A stretch of 64,000 nucleotides of DNA from Geomonas sp. Red32. Its GTDB lineage: Bacteria > Desulfobacterota > Desulfuromonadia > Geobacterales > Geobacteraceae. The translations under genes and the position numbers were made by a program. The stretch lies in contig NZ_JAKLOY010000001.1 of NCBI RefSeq assembly GCF_023652955.1, positions 186,001 to 250,000 on the forward strand, given 5' to 3'. A model generated the notes under the pieces. That model was not told the origin of the DNA and ran no database searches. It saw only the letters and a program-made list of their open reading frames with translations. This document shows positions 55,472-64,000 of this stretch, piece after piece; positions within the stretch are counted from its first letter, which is position 1; each line of letters begins with the position of its first letter.

Positions 55472-56758
55472 ATGAAACGACAGCTACTGCTGGGAGGAGT
55501 ACTCCTGTTGGCCGGCGCGGGGATCTGCTATGCCGACTGGCTGAGCGACACGATCCAGGGGGCCGGGAAGAGACTCGGCAACCGTGCGGTGAACGACGCA
55601 GGCAACAGCGCCTACGACTCGGCCAAGGGGGCCGTAAAAGGGGACAAGAAGGGGACGGCGCCCAACGCCAAGCAACCCCAGCAGGGGGGGCAGCAGCAGA
55701 TGCTCCAGCAGCAGGGGACGGCCGTTCCGCCGGGGGATCTCTCCATCGAAGAGGCGGAAAGGGTCCTCACCAAGTTCGACTTCGTCCCCGGTGACCAGAT
55801 GATCTTCCACGACGACTTCGCCGAGACGGAGGTGGGCGAGTTCCCCCGCAAGTGGACGCTCGACGGGCCGAAGCAGGGGAACAACAACACGGTCGACGTC
55901 GTCGAGTACCAGGGGAAACATTTCCTCCGTTCGGTTCCCGGCACCGGCGGGATGCCCCCTGCGACCCAGTACCTGCGGCTGGACCAGAAGGGAGACTTCC
56001 CGGAGAAGTTCACCATCGAGTTCGACGCGGTCCTCTCGTCGGTCAACAACTCGCCGGTCTACTACGTCATGTACCGGGTCCTCTTCGTGCCCGCCGACAA
56101 GAAGATCGACCTCTGGAGACGGGGGAGCCCCGCCGCCATCCAGATCTCCGGCCAGGACAACGTCTCCGCCAACACCATGACCAAGGTAAAGCTCAACGAC
56201 GGTAGGGTGCACCATGTCTCGATCAGCGTGAACGGCACCTTCGTCAAGGCCTACGTCGACAACCAGCGGGTGATCAACGACCCGGACGGGGTGAAGCGTC
56301 CCATCAAGCAGCTCGGCCTGCAGATGTCCACCCCCAACAATTTCAAGGCCGAGAACGTGATGTTCACCAATTTCAGGCTGGCGGCCGGCGGCAAGGAGAT
56401 CAAGTCGGCGCTGGACACCGACGGCAGGATCGTCACCCACGGCATCCTGTTCGACACCGGCAAATCCTCCATCAAGGGTGAATCACTCCCGACCCTCAAG
56501 ATGATCCTGGGGCTATTGAACGAGGATCCGGAGCTCAAGTTCTCCATCGAGGGGCACACCGACAACCAGGGGAACAAGAAGATCAACCAGCCGCTCTCCG
56601 AGGAGCGCGCAGCGGCGGTCAGGTCGTGGCTGGAAGGAAAGGGGATCGACTCCGGCCGCCTGAAGCACTCCGGCTTCGGCGACGGCAAGCCGATCGACAG
56701 CAACAAGAGCCCGGAAGGAAGGGCCAACAACCGGCGGGTCGAATTCGTGAAGTTCTGA
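55472..56758 (+). CDS. Envelope protein with C-terminal OmpA peptidoglycan-binding domain
   Basis: The 428-residue protein has a signal peptide (MKRQLLLGGVLLLAGAGICYA) and a Gln-rich linker (about 65-85). A jelly-roll or concanavalin-like middle domain (about 100-310) follows, then a classical OmpA C-domain: HGILFDTGKSSIKGESLPTL, FSIEGHTDNQGNKK, LSEERAAAVRSWL and GRANNRRVEFVKF. The Asp and Arg that hold diaminopimelate are present. It should anchor to peptidoglycan. A terminator follows. Confidence 0.82.
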   Translation: MKRQLLLGGVLLLAGAGICYADWLSDTIQGAGKRLGNRAVNDAGNSAYDSAKGAVKGDKKGTAPNAKQPQQGGQQQMLQQQGTAVPPGDLSIEEAERVLTKFDFVPGDQMIFHDDFAETEVGEFPRKWTLDGPKQGNNNTVDVVEYQGKHFLRSVPGTGGMPPATQYLRLDQKGDFPEKFTIEFDAVLSSVNNSPVYYVMYRVLFVPADKKIDLWRRGSPAAIQISGQDNVSANTMTKVKLNDGRVHHVSISVNGTFVKAYVDNQRVINDPDGVKRPIKQLGLQMSTPNNFKAENVMFTNFRLAAGGKEIKSALDTDGRIVTHGILFDTGKSSIKGESLPTLKMILGLLNEDPELKFSIEGHTDNQGNKKINQPLSEERAAAVRSWLEGKGIDSGRLKHSGFGDGKPIDSNKSPEGRANNRRVEFVKF

Positions 56759-56769
56759 GGCTGCCGCAA

Positions 56770-56808
56770 AGAAGGCCGCCCCCATCGCCGGGGCGGCCTT
56801 CTTCTTTT
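56770..56808 (+). terminator. Intrinsic terminator after the OmpA-domain gene
   Basis: GAAGGCCGCCCC and GGGGCGGCCTTC form a 12-bp stem followed by TTCTTTT. Confidence 0.9.
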
Positions 56809-57031
56809 ACCGTCCGGCACCGTTTAGCCTTGGCCGCCCCCTCTGCCCCCATATTTTATTTCGTAACTGTACCTTTTAATGGGGACACATCTCGTCTATG
56901 CTCAATGAGTGGCAAGCTGTCCCGAACGCACCTGACTCCCTACCGCGGAGGGAGTTGCCGCTAGAGGCGCTACACCGCCGTAGATCCGCGATGAACGAAC
57001 CGGTCAACCGATGCAAAGAGAGAGGAGAAGT

Positions 57032-57406
57032 ATGATGATTCCCGAGAAGCTGCTGGAAATTCTGAAACAGGATGGCATCGTCGCCATCGCGACCCTGGGG
57101 GAAGACGGGCCGCACATGGTCAACACCTGGAACAGCTACGTCAAGATCACCGAAGAGGGGCGGTTGCTGATCCCCGCCGGCTACATGAACCGCACCGAAG
57201 CGAACGTCGCCTCCAACCCCAACATTCTCATCACCCTCGGGAGCAGCAAAGTGCAGGGCCTGCACGGACCGGGCGCCGGGTTCCTCATCAAGGGGAAGGC
57301 GAGCTTCGAAACCTCCGGCCCGGACTTCGACCTCCTGAAGTCCAAGTTCAGCTGGGTCCGCGCCGCGCTGGCCATCGATCCCGACTCCATCACCCAGACC
57401 TGGTAG
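57032..57406 (+). CDS. Pyridoxamine 5'-phosphate oxidase-like flavin-binding protein
   Basis: The 124-residue protein has the split-barrel fold of the PNPOx/FMN-binding family: KQDGIVAIATLGEDGPHMVN, LLIPAGYMNRTEANVASNP, ILITLGSSK and a shorter C-terminal half. Such small members bind FMN or F420 and reduce or sense diverse compounds; no substrate can be given. Two adjacent ATG codons (57032 and 57035) lie after AGAGGAG; the second has better spacing. Confidence 0.78.
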   Translation: MMIPEKLLEILKQDGIVAIATLGEDGPHMVNTWNSYVKITEEGRLLIPAGYMNRTEANVASNPNILITLGSSKVQGLHGPGAGFLIKGKASFETSGPDFDLLKSKFSWVRAALAIDPDSITQTW

Positions 57407-57444
57407 CCCCCCCTAGCGTGGGCACCAAGTGCCCACTCCATAAC

Positions 57445-58179
57445 CTACGGACCGGGTTGTCCGAAAGCCGGTGAGTGATGCAAACTCACCGGCGGCCGCA
57501 ACCGCAGGTACTCTTTCTTCGCCTCCCTGACTTGCCTCATCACCCCGGCGGCCCGCAGGGTGAAGCCAGTGTCCATCGGAACCCCTCCGCTCTGAAGCAC
57601 CTTTGCCGTCCAGGTGTTGCAGGTGTCGAAGATCACGTAATATCCAAGCGCCTCGAAAAACCTCCCCGCCCCACGAGCGCCGTCCTTGAGGGGATACGGC
57701 CTGTTCCCCCCGTCCAGCTTGAAGCTCGCGCGCAACCTCTCCCTCATCCGCTCCAAACCGGTTTCCGACACGTTGAGCTCCACGATCTCGCTTCCGCTAA
57801 ACGATTGAGCCGGAGAGACCGGAACGGTAAAGACATGCATGACGCTGGGATTCCGCCAGAATACCGTCTTCAAGAAGATCCACGTGGAGACCTTTTCCGC
57901 CTGGTAGAATTCCGCCTCGCCCCAGCCGAACTCGTAGTACCTCCCCGGCGACAGATACTCTTTCACGAAGCCGAGCTCCTGCCCCAGGTCATCCGCCGAC
58001 ACAACGATCCCCGTGTGCCATCCGTGCGCTACCACATAAATTGTGCGCTCCTGGGCCTTCGATGCCGGCAGATATTTCCACGTCTTACCGCCCGTGCACC
58101 CGGCGAACACCATCATCAAGGCGGCTGCCATCAGCACCCGCCATTTTTGCCGCAGCAAATCTTTTCGTGCAGTAACCAT
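57445..58179 (-). CDS. DUF2459-family lipoprotein
   Basis: The 244-residue protein has a lipoprotein signal (LMAAALMMVFAGC). A body follows with the family hallmark VVAHGWHTGIVVSADDLGQ, YYEFGWGEAEFY and DTCNTWTAKVLQSGG. The family (TIGR02117/DUF2459) is found in several proteobacteria and lacks a known role; the HGWHTG, Asp and Cys residues suggest a papain-like active site. It follows jetC by 100 bases on the same strand, in the place where jetD would normally stand. Confidence 0.78.
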   Translation of the reverse strand: MVTARKDLLRQKWRVLMAAALMMVFAGCTGGKTWKYLPASKAQERTIYVVAHGWHTGIVVSADDLGQELGFVKEYLSPGRYYEFGWGEAEFYQAEKVSTWIFLKTVFWRNPSVMHVFTVPVSPAQSFSGSEIVELNVSETGLERMRERLRASFKLDGGNRPYPLKDGARGAGRFFEALGYYVIFDTCNTWTAKVLQSGGVPMDTGFTLRAAGVMRQVREAKKEYLRLRPPVSLHHSPAFGQPGP

Positions 58180-58278
58180 GGTCCGTGCCCCCGCGGCTTC
58201 CCAGGTGAGGTCCCAAGGTAAAAGAATGCCAGAAAGGGCGGATTTTTAAATCGCTTGCCTACGCCTCCCAATCCCGGC

Positions 58279-61200
58279 TTACCGGGCGGCGATCCCCACC
58301 GCCGACTCGGCCTCCCCGCCCGGGTAGCCGAGGGTTTCGGGCTGTTCCGCCTGCGGCACGAAGTAGGGGTTGTCCGACCTTAAAAGGCGCTGCCCCTCCT
58401 CGGTCGGGTACTCCACCTCGAGATCGACGTTACCCCCGTCACGGAAGATCCGGACGATGGTGCTCATGTTCTCCGACATGATGCCGTACTTCTCGTCGGG
58501 GGCGGCGAGGATCACCTGCAGGTGGATGTCCTTCAAGAACGTGAGGCAGTTGGAACAGTTCTCCAGGTCGAGCTTGTTGAAGGCCTCGTCGAAGAGCGCC
58601 AGCGCCACCCCTCCCCGCCCCTTCCCGGCCGCCGTGGACCCGATCCGGTAAGCGGAGGCGAGCGACGCCCCGATGGCCACGTAGAAGGGCGCCTGGTTCT
58701 CGCCGCCGGAGCCCTTCTGGATCCGCTGCTTGAGCGAAGTCTTCTGGGTCCCGTCCCTGTCGAACATGGTGAAGTCGAAGACCAGGTAGTTCCGGTAATC
58801 TTCCAGATGCTTGGAATGATTCTCGTCCTTGAGCGCCTCGGCGATATCCTCGATGGCCTCGCGGTGCGGCGAGGTGGGATCGTTGGCCAGATCGAAGAGT
58901 CCGCCCACGTTGGCCTGGCTGGCGGCGTCGAGCGATGCGATGTAGGAGAGGATCTTCTCGTACTGCGGATTGTTCTTCCATTTGAACTGGTAGATCTCGT
59001 CGTGGAAGGGGCGCTTCTTCAGATGGCGGTTAAGGTCGGTGACGAGCGACTTCACCTTTTCCAGCCGGGCGTTGAGGTTGACCACAAATTTGGCCCGGAA
59101 GGCAATCTCCGCCTCGTACAGTGCGCGCGAGGCTTTTTCCCGGTACTCCGCCAGCGACGTGTCTTCCAGGGACTTCTTCATCAGCCGCACGGCATGGGAG
59201 ACTTCCTCGAAAGCACCGTCTCCCGCCGGAGGGAGATCCTCGGAGGTCTGCAGGTAGCGGTTGCAGTGCTCCCGGAACTGCCCCCGGGCCTTCTCCTCGG
59301 TGCGCCCGATACGGTCGGCAGCCTGTCGCGCCTCCTGCTCGGCATGATCGATCAGGGCGTTGTAGTCCCAAGCGAACTTCTCCCGCAGCCGGTCCATGAC
59401 ATCCATCGCCTCGGCGGCGGCGAAGTGGCGGCTGTGGCTGCAGTTGTCCCGCTCCTTGCCGAAATGATCGAGCATCCGTTCCTTGGCCTCGAGGTCGCTC
59501 TTGAGCTTGGCGACGGCATTTTGCAGCTCGACCGTCTTCCGCTTCAGCGCTTCGCGCCCCTTCTTGGTCTCCTCGATCGTCTTCTCCAGGGCGGCAATGG
59601 CCCCCTTGAGCCCCTTGTCCTCGTGCTGGGTAAGATCCTGGATCTCCTGCCTGAGCTGCTCCAGCAGCCCCTGCCCTTCGTCCCGCACCCGGGAGAGTTC
59701 CTGGAGGCTCAGGGGAAACTCCTTCAGCGCCTGCACCTTCCCCAGCGCCTGGCGCAGCCCGAAGAGGACCTCGACGTTCTTCTGGAGTGCTTCGCGGTCC
59801 AGGTTTTTCTCCCGCGCCTCCTCCTGGATCCGTTCCAGGAGCTGCTCCCTGGACTGGCGCCCGAGAATGGAATCGACCGGCCGCATGGCGGTGGTGGCCC
59901 CGCCGGTATAGAGCATGAGGTCGGCGGTGGCGGCGCGGTCGTGCTTGATGAGATCCTGCTCCGTCTCCACCCGCATCACGTTGCCCAAGTGACGGTTCAC
60001 GTATGCCCGCGCATGGTCGTTATCGGTGGTCACCAGCTCCGCCAGCGAACCCGGCAGCGCCTTGTTGAGCCAGCGGGCACTCTTGGTGGTGTCGACCACC
60101 CGCTGTCCCTTGTTGAACTGCCGCCCTTCGCGCCGGTAGACCCGGATGGCATCGGTCGCCTGCGCAGGATCGACGATCAGCGCCTCGCGGTGCGCACCGA
60201 GACAGCTCTCGATCGCGTTTCGCCAGCGCGGGTCGGACACGTCCACCAGGTCGCACAGCGGCGTGGAGGGTATCTTGAACTCCGCCAAAAGATCGCAGAG
60301 GCTTTCCGTTTCGTCGCTGATCGCCTTGCCAACCTTCAGCTTGGCGGCCCGCTTGGCGAGTTCGGTCACCTGGCGGTCGATGTCGACCAGGCGGGAACCG
60401 AAGGCGCTGCTGGTCTTCTCCAGGGACGGCAGGTGCTCGTCGATGGCGGCCAGCAAAGAAGAGATCGCCGCATCCGCCGCTGCCGGATCCGGCGGCCACA
60501 GCGACTCCATGATCCCCTCTCCTGCATTGGCCAGAGCGTTGCCGTCACGGATGGCCCGGGCAAGCGGCGCCGGGGCGGCCTCGATAAGCTCCTTTCGCTC
60601 GGGAAGCGCCTTGAGCGTTTTCCGCACCCCGGCGAGCGCCTTGAGGGATTCCGCCGTCTCCCGCTCCGAGCGCTCCAGGTCGAGCTCGAGCTTCTTTTTG
60701 CGGTGCTCGATGTCGGAGTTGGCGAGCAGTGCCCTCTTCTCGGCCAGCGTGCCGATGCCGGCCTCGATCTTCTGGTCGAGGCGCTCCTCGTCCTGCGCGA
60801 GCTCCTCCAGTTGCGATTCGGCCGCCTCCAGCGACTCCTGCTGGGGCCCCATGAGGTCCATGATGCGGTCGACCTGGGCCGAGTGGCCGATCCAGGTGAA
60901 GGCCGCCTTGGCCTTGTGCGCCTTGATCGCAGCATCGCAGGTGGCGGTGATGGCGGAGAGATTCTCGATCCGGGCCCCCACCTCGTCGGCCTTGGTGCTC
61001 ATGTCCCGGTAGTTCTTCAGCGCACGGCGCAGATCCCCCAGCTTGAGCGACTCGTCCTCCTCCAGGATGAACTTCCGGACGAATTCGGTGGTGTCGGTGA
61101 TGGGGGAGAAGACGATGGCGTTTTTCAGGTTCTTGAGGATCGTCTCGTCGTCGTTGGGATACCCCTTGTCCTCGCTCAACTGGGCGAAGAGCTCCTTGGT

Positions 61201-61737
61201 GAAGCGCCCCGCCTGGGTCGGGAAGGAAACGGTGCCGGGAAAGCGCCTGCTGAAGGAGAGCTTCACCTCGCTCCAGGGGATGGTCTCCCGCCCCTGCGGC
61301 GTCGAGCGGACGAAGTCGCCGATACCGACCGACAGGCCGGGAACGATGAAGCGCCCGTCGACCCTCTCGTCGGGGTCGGAAAGGGTGGCGCTAAAGGCAA
61401 GCCCCACGCAGGTCTCTTCGCCGGTCTCCTCGTCGACAAACCCGAGGGCGAGGTAGGTGGTCGCCTGCTCGCGGGGACGGATCGAGGCGGAGAGGTTGGG
61501 ATCGTCCACCACGCCGAGGCAGTACTCGCGGATGCTCCTCCGGCTCCGCTCGCCGGCTCCGGCGTTCAACATCACGCGGTTCTTGTTGGCGCCGGTCAAA
61601 ACGGTCTGCACCGCGTCGAGGATGGAGGATTTGCCGGAGGCGTTGGGGCCGACGATCGCCATGTTCCCGCGCACCGGGATCTCCACCGCGGAAAGGAGAT
61701 ACCACTGCACCAGTACGATCTTGTTAAGCTTCTTCAT
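58279..61737 (-). CDS. jetC: Wadjet / MksB-type SMC ATPase JetC
   Basis: The 1152-residue protein is an SMC-like ATPase. The Walker A GPNASGKSS lies at about 29-37. Long coiled coils (about 280-440 and 640-900) flank a hinge-like segment (about 490-560, CDLVDVSDPRWRNAIESCLG). The signature KGSGGENQAPFYVAIGAS and Walker B GVALALFDEAFNKLD are near the C-terminus. In Wadjet (JetABCD) and Mks (MksBEFG) systems this subunit drives loop extrusion on circular DNA. Its start overlaps the jetB stop by 14 bases, so they are co-translated. Confidence 0.92.
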   Translation of the reverse strand: MKKLNKIVLVQWYLLSAVEIPVRGNMAIVGPNASGKSSILDAVQTVLTGANKNRVMLNAGAGERSRRSIREYCLGVVDDPNLSASIRPREQATTYLALGFVDEETGEETCVGLAFSATLSDPDERVDGRFIVPGLSVGIGDFVRSTPQGRETIPWSEVKLSFSRRFPGTVSFPTQAGRFTKELFAQLSEDKGYPNDDETILKNLKNAIVFSPITDTTEFVRKFILEEDESLKLGDLRRALKNYRDMSTKADEVGARIENLSAITATCDAAIKAHKAKAAFTWIGHSAQVDRIMDLMGPQQESLEAAESQLEELAQDEERLDQKIEAGIGTLAEKRALLANSDIEHRKKKLELDLERSERETAESLKALAGVRKTLKALPERKELIEAAPAPLARAIRDGNALANAGEGIMESLWPPDPAAADAAISSLLAAIDEHLPSLEKTSSAFGSRLVDIDRQVTELAKRAAKLKVGKAISDETESLCDLLAEFKIPSTPLCDLVDVSDPRWRNAIESCLGAHREALIVDPAQATDAIRVYRREGRQFNKGQRVVDTTKSARWLNKALPGSLAELVTTDNDHARAYVNRHLGNVMRVETEQDLIKHDRAATADLMLYTGGATTAMRPVDSILGRQSREQLLERIQEEAREKNLDREALQKNVEVLFGLRQALGKVQALKEFPLSLQELSRVRDEGQGLLEQLRQEIQDLTQHEDKGLKGAIAALEKTIEETKKGREALKRKTVELQNAVAKLKSDLEAKERMLDHFGKERDNCSHSRHFAAAEAMDVMDRLREKFAWDYNALIDHAEQEARQAADRIGRTEEKARGQFREHCNRYLQTSEDLPPAGDGAFEEVSHAVRLMKKSLEDTSLAEYREKASRALYEAEIAFRAKFVVNLNARLEKVKSLVTDLNRHLKKRPFHDEIYQFKWKNNPQYEKILSYIASLDAASQANVGGLFDLANDPTSPHREAIEDIAEALKDENHSKHLEDYRNYLVFDFTMFDRDGTQKTSLKQRIQKGSGGENQAPFYVAIGASLASAYRIGSTAAGKGRGGVALALFDEAFNKLDLENCSNCLTFLKDIHLQVILAAPDEKYGIMSENMSTIVRIFRDGGNVDLEVEYPTEEGQRLLRSDNPYFVPQAEQPETLGYPGGEAESAVGIAAR

Positions 61738-62359
61738 CTGCGCTCTCCCCAGTTTCCTCGCTCTCCTCCCCGTCAGCCTCCGCTTCGCCCCCCGAGATCA
61801 TCGACTCTAACTGCCCGATGTACCCTTCCGTGGTGACCAGGCGCACGGCGGGACGTATCTGCAGGGAGATCACCCGGTCCTGCTCGTCCTCGACCTCGAT
61901 GATCCCGAAGCGGCAGAAGGTGCGCAGGATCTCGCGCAGGCGCACGAGCCCCGGGCGCTCGCGGCGGACCAGGGTCTGGTACCGGTTGAGGAGAGCCTCG
62001 GTCTCGGTGAACACCGAGCCCTGGCGCGCCTCGAACTTCTCCACCCCCTCCTCGTAGAGAAGGCGCAGGCAAAGGAGAAGCAGCGACTCTTCCTGGGCCA
62101 GTTGCACGACCCGCGCGCCGTCTTGCGGCAGTATCCCGACCAGCCCGTAATCCTGGTCGTACACGAGCCTGCGGTTGAGGGCATCGAAGAGGTTGGTGAA
62201 ATAGGGTATGTGCCCGATCACCCGGTGGTAGTGCTTCTTGTCCCGGCTTTGATCGGCATAGAGAAACTGCCGTTCCAGAAGGACCGAGGCCGTCTGGCGC
62301 ATGTCGGCCGCTTGCAGATCGGCCTCCGCATCCAACAGTCTCTTCAATTCGTTAAGCAT
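61724..62359 (-). CDS. jetB: Wadjet / MksE-type KITE subunit JetB (DUF4194)
   Basis: The 211-residue protein matches DUF4194/MksE: SVLLERQFLYADQSRDKKHY, HIPYFTNLFDALNRRLVYDQ, ESLLLLCLRLLYEEG and a winged-helix region VRRERPGLVRLREILRTFCR. JetB bridges the kleisin and the SMC heads. The C-terminal tail is acidic. ATG 62359 is chosen with AAGGAG upstream; a TTG five codons earlier is unlikely. It overlaps jetC by 14 bases but is separated from jetA by 437 bases of repeats. Confidence 0.9.
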   Translation of the reverse strand: MLNELKRLLDAEADLQAADMRQTASVLLERQFLYADQSRDKKHYHRVIGHIPYFTNLFDALNRRLVYDQDYGLVGILPQDGARVVQLAQEESLLLLCLRLLYEEGVEKFEARQGSVFTETEALLNRYQTLVRRERPGLVRLREILRTFCRFGIIEVEDEQDRVISLQIRPAVRLVTTEGYIGQLESMISGGEAEADGEESEETGESADEEA

Positions 62360-62796
62360 CCCATCTCCTTGCACAACTACTGGGATTCGACAAGTGTCGA
62401 AACAAACACATCTGCTGCCGAGTCACAATCTGCCGCTCAGCCAACTTTCCGCCAGCCAAAACACTCCGCGCCGGGACTATGCCCGGCCCGGCGCCCCCCC
62501 CTTTGCGAAGGTTCTTCGAAGAATTCCGGGGGGAATCAGGTCCCCCCCTTGTCAAAGGGGGGGACAGGGGGGGATTTGCCGTTCAGATTCGAGAGGCAAA
62601 TCCCCCTAAATCCCCCTTTAACAAGGGGGACTTTCACATCTCCCCGTAATTCTTCGATGCCCCCTTGCGCAAAGGCGGGCTTGTCCGCCGTAGCCTTGCG
62701 CGAAGGCGGAACAGGGGGGATTTTAGCCGCCGCTAGCCGCGGGGCGGTGGGCGCAGATTGCGGAGGGGCACCCAATTCGACAAAACTCGAAATGAA
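62360..62796. repeat. Repeat-filled gap between jetA and jetB
   Basis: Genes jetA and jetB usually abut or overlap. Here 437 bases separate them. From 62541 a family A module (GGTCCCCCCCTTGTCAAAGG, then a G-run) is mirrored at 62595-62635 by GGCAAATCCCCCTAAATCCC with CTTTAACAAGGGGG, giving a long hairpin with a GTTCAGATTC-containing loop. A third, decayed copy lies near 62656-62726. No gene is visible. Confidence 0.85.
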
Positions 62797-64000
62797 TTAT
62801 TTCCGCCTCCGCACCACGAAGCCGCCACATTCGAGCCACCGGTTGCGGCACGGCTCGCCGGTCGGGGCGACTTCGTACCGGGCCGCGAAGGCGAACCCTT
62901 TGCCGCCGAGCTTCGACAGATGTCTCACGTGGGTGAAGGCGACGTAATCCTCCACCGTCTCGATCTCCATCTCCTGCGCTTCCACCTGGTCCTTCGTTGC
63001 AAGGTGCCGCTCGAGGTAGGCGGCCACCTTCTCCGGCGTCACCCTCCGGCGGGCCATGTACAGGGTGAGCGCCCGGCTCTTGGCGATGACCTCCGCGGAG
63101 ACCGCCGCCTCGCGCAGGACCTGCCCCGACAGCGGTGAACGGCGCCGCGCGACGAACCGGACACTGTTGGGGGAGAGGAGCGGGTGGCTCATCAGGGTCG
63201 GGGGTGAGGGGAACTCTGCATCCCAGCCGAGCCCTTTTTCTTCCGCCGCACCGACCGCTTCCAGGATGGCGGCGATCCGGTTGCGCATCCCCGGCGTCGT
63301 CTTGTCGAGGTAGCGCACCGTTTCGGCGACCCGGTCTTCGAGGCGGGCGCGGAACTGGTCGATCTTGGCCAGCCGCCGGTCCACCAGCTCGAACGAGCGC
63401 ACGAGGTACTGGATGTCGTCCATCACCCGCATGAGCGACCTGGTATCGGTTTCGCCGTAGCGCTCGGCGTAGTGCTTCGCGATGGCCACCGCGGTATCGT
63501 ACTTTCCCTGCAGCACGCGCAGGTGCTGGAGGATCCTCGTGCGGAAGCGGAAGGGATTGTTCTCCGACTGCAGGGTCTTGTAGTCGGCGATCAGGATATT
63601 GGTGACGAAGTCGTCGAAGAAGGTGGCGAAGATGTCGCGCGGCGAACGGCTGGCGATGATCTGGGACTGGATGTCCTTCAGCCCGTAGATGATGCTGGTC
63701 AGGTGGCTCGTGAACTTGCGGGTGTTGTCGACCGCCTCGATGAGGAGCTGCCCCATCTCTTCCGGGTTGCCGATGGCGGCCTCGATCTGGACGAGGATCC
63801 CGAGCACGGTGCCGCCGTAGCTCTTCTTCTCGTTGTGGGAGATGGAGATGAGCGCAGCAAGCAGCGAGCTGACGATGGGAGGCATGACCACCGTCTTGTT
63901 GTACCCTTCCTGGTCTTCCTCGAGCCAGCCGGTCCTGATCAGCCGGTGATAGAGATAGTCCGCGCAGCGCGGGACGGTAGGGAACTGTTCGATCTCCTCC
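62797..64000 (-). CDS. jetA: Wadjet / MksF-type kleisin JetA, C-terminal part
   Basis: The frame runs off the right edge, so only about 401 C-terminal residues are seen. The visible text, starting EEIEQFPTVPRCADYLYHRL then RTGWLEEDQEGYN, fits the winged-helix N-region of JetA. Helical stretches follow (SEVLRE-like coils, LVDRRLAKIDQFRARLEDRV), with a C-terminal winged-helix segment and a basic tail. JetA is the kleisin that ties JetB and JetC. The earlier residues and any upstream jetD are outside the window. Confidence 0.85.
   Translation of the reverse strand, partial: EEIEQFPTVPRCADYLYHRLIRTGWLEEDQEGYNKTVVMPPIVSSLLAALISISHNEKKSYGGTVLGILVQIEAAIGNPEEMGQLLIEAVDNTRKFTSHLTSIIYGLKDIQSQIIASRSPRDIFATFFDDFVTNILIADYKTLQSENNPFRFRTRILQHLRVLQGKYDTAVAIAKHYAERYGETDTRSLMRVMDDIQYLVRSFELVDRRLAKIDQFRARLEDRVAETVRYLDKTTPGMRNRIAAILEAVGAAEEKGLGWDAEFPSPPTLMSHPLLSPNSVRFVARRRSPLSGQVLREAAVSAEVIAKSRALTLYMARRRVTPEKVAAYLERHLATKDQVEAQEMEIETVEDYVAFTHVRHLSKLGGKGFAFAARYEVAPTGEPCRNRWLECGGFVVRRRK

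Noticed and set aside
58522..61836. 1104-residue open frame antisense to jetC
   Set aside because: It arises from GC-rich third positions opposite a gene with clear Walker A, signature and Walker B motifs; no domain is recognisable in it.

Overview
The window looks like chromosomal DNA from a high-GC Geobacteraceae bacterium (Geobacter / Citrifermentans / Geomonas group). That placement is inferred from gene content: the futalosine menaquinone route, a methylmalonyl-CoA module with a split mutase and a divergent giant biotin carboxylase, a GlcDF-type lactate/glycolate oxidase, an H+-pumping pyrophosphatase, many outer-membrane and secreted proteins, and short G/C-rich intergenic repeats. No insertion sequence, prophage, CRISPR array or rRNA was seen.

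Layout. 1-615: start of gspC (type II secretion), cut by the window edge. 1.1-3.0 kb: mqnB and mqnD (menaquinone). 3.1-5.3 kb: membrane PAS-repeat protein without an output domain. 5.4-9.2 kb: RlpA-like protein, holin-like membrane protein, glycogen synthase, DEDDh exonuclease. 9.3-13.0 kb, minus strand: hydrolase-OsmC fusion, J1-crystallin-like ADP-ribosylglycohydrolase homologue, M20 amidohydrolase. 13.15-13.58 kb: 20-bp minisatellite. 13.7-16.7 kb, minus strand: FN3-like protein and hppA. 16.9-21.0 kb: LarA-type racemase, GlcD-like flavoprotein, GlcF-like Fe-S protein. 21.1-29.5 kb: long leader, acyl-CoA carboxylase (two subunits), methylmalonyl-CoA mutase large subunit and epimerase, which together would interconvert propionyl-CoA and succinyl-CoA. 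29.6-33.6 kb: porin with a possible attenuator or small RNA upstream, and two secreted proteins. 33.7-37.0 kb: hisZ-purA, then a Lys-Glu-Lys-Glu tRNA cluster. 37.0-46.6 kb: 51-residue protein, MFS transporter, sigma-54 response regulator, ferredoxin, ElbB, outer-membrane barrel, radical SAM protein, NCS2 permease, DUF6599 protein. 46.7-47.3 kb: hicAB toxin-antitoxin. 47.3-52.8 kb: two aldo/keto reductases, YkgJ-like protein, HAD phosphatase, outer-membrane barrel, bacteriohemerythrin. 53.0-58.2 kb: collagen-like lipoprotein, secreted protein, OmpA-domain protein, flavin-binding protein, DUF2459 lipoprotein. 58.3-64.0 kb, minus strand: jetC, jetB and a partial jetA, the SMC, KITE and kleisin subunits of a Wadjet/Mks-type condensin. 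The usual jetD nuclease gene is not in its canonical place after jetC.

The strongest candidates for follow-up are the JetD-less condensin with a repeat-filled gap between jetA and jetB, the 20-bp minisatellite, the intergenic tracts of 9-, 10- and 11-bp tandem repeats, the output-less PAS protein, and the structured leaders before the carboxylase operon and the porin. Many long open frames antisense to real genes are by-products of GC-rich codon use and were left out.
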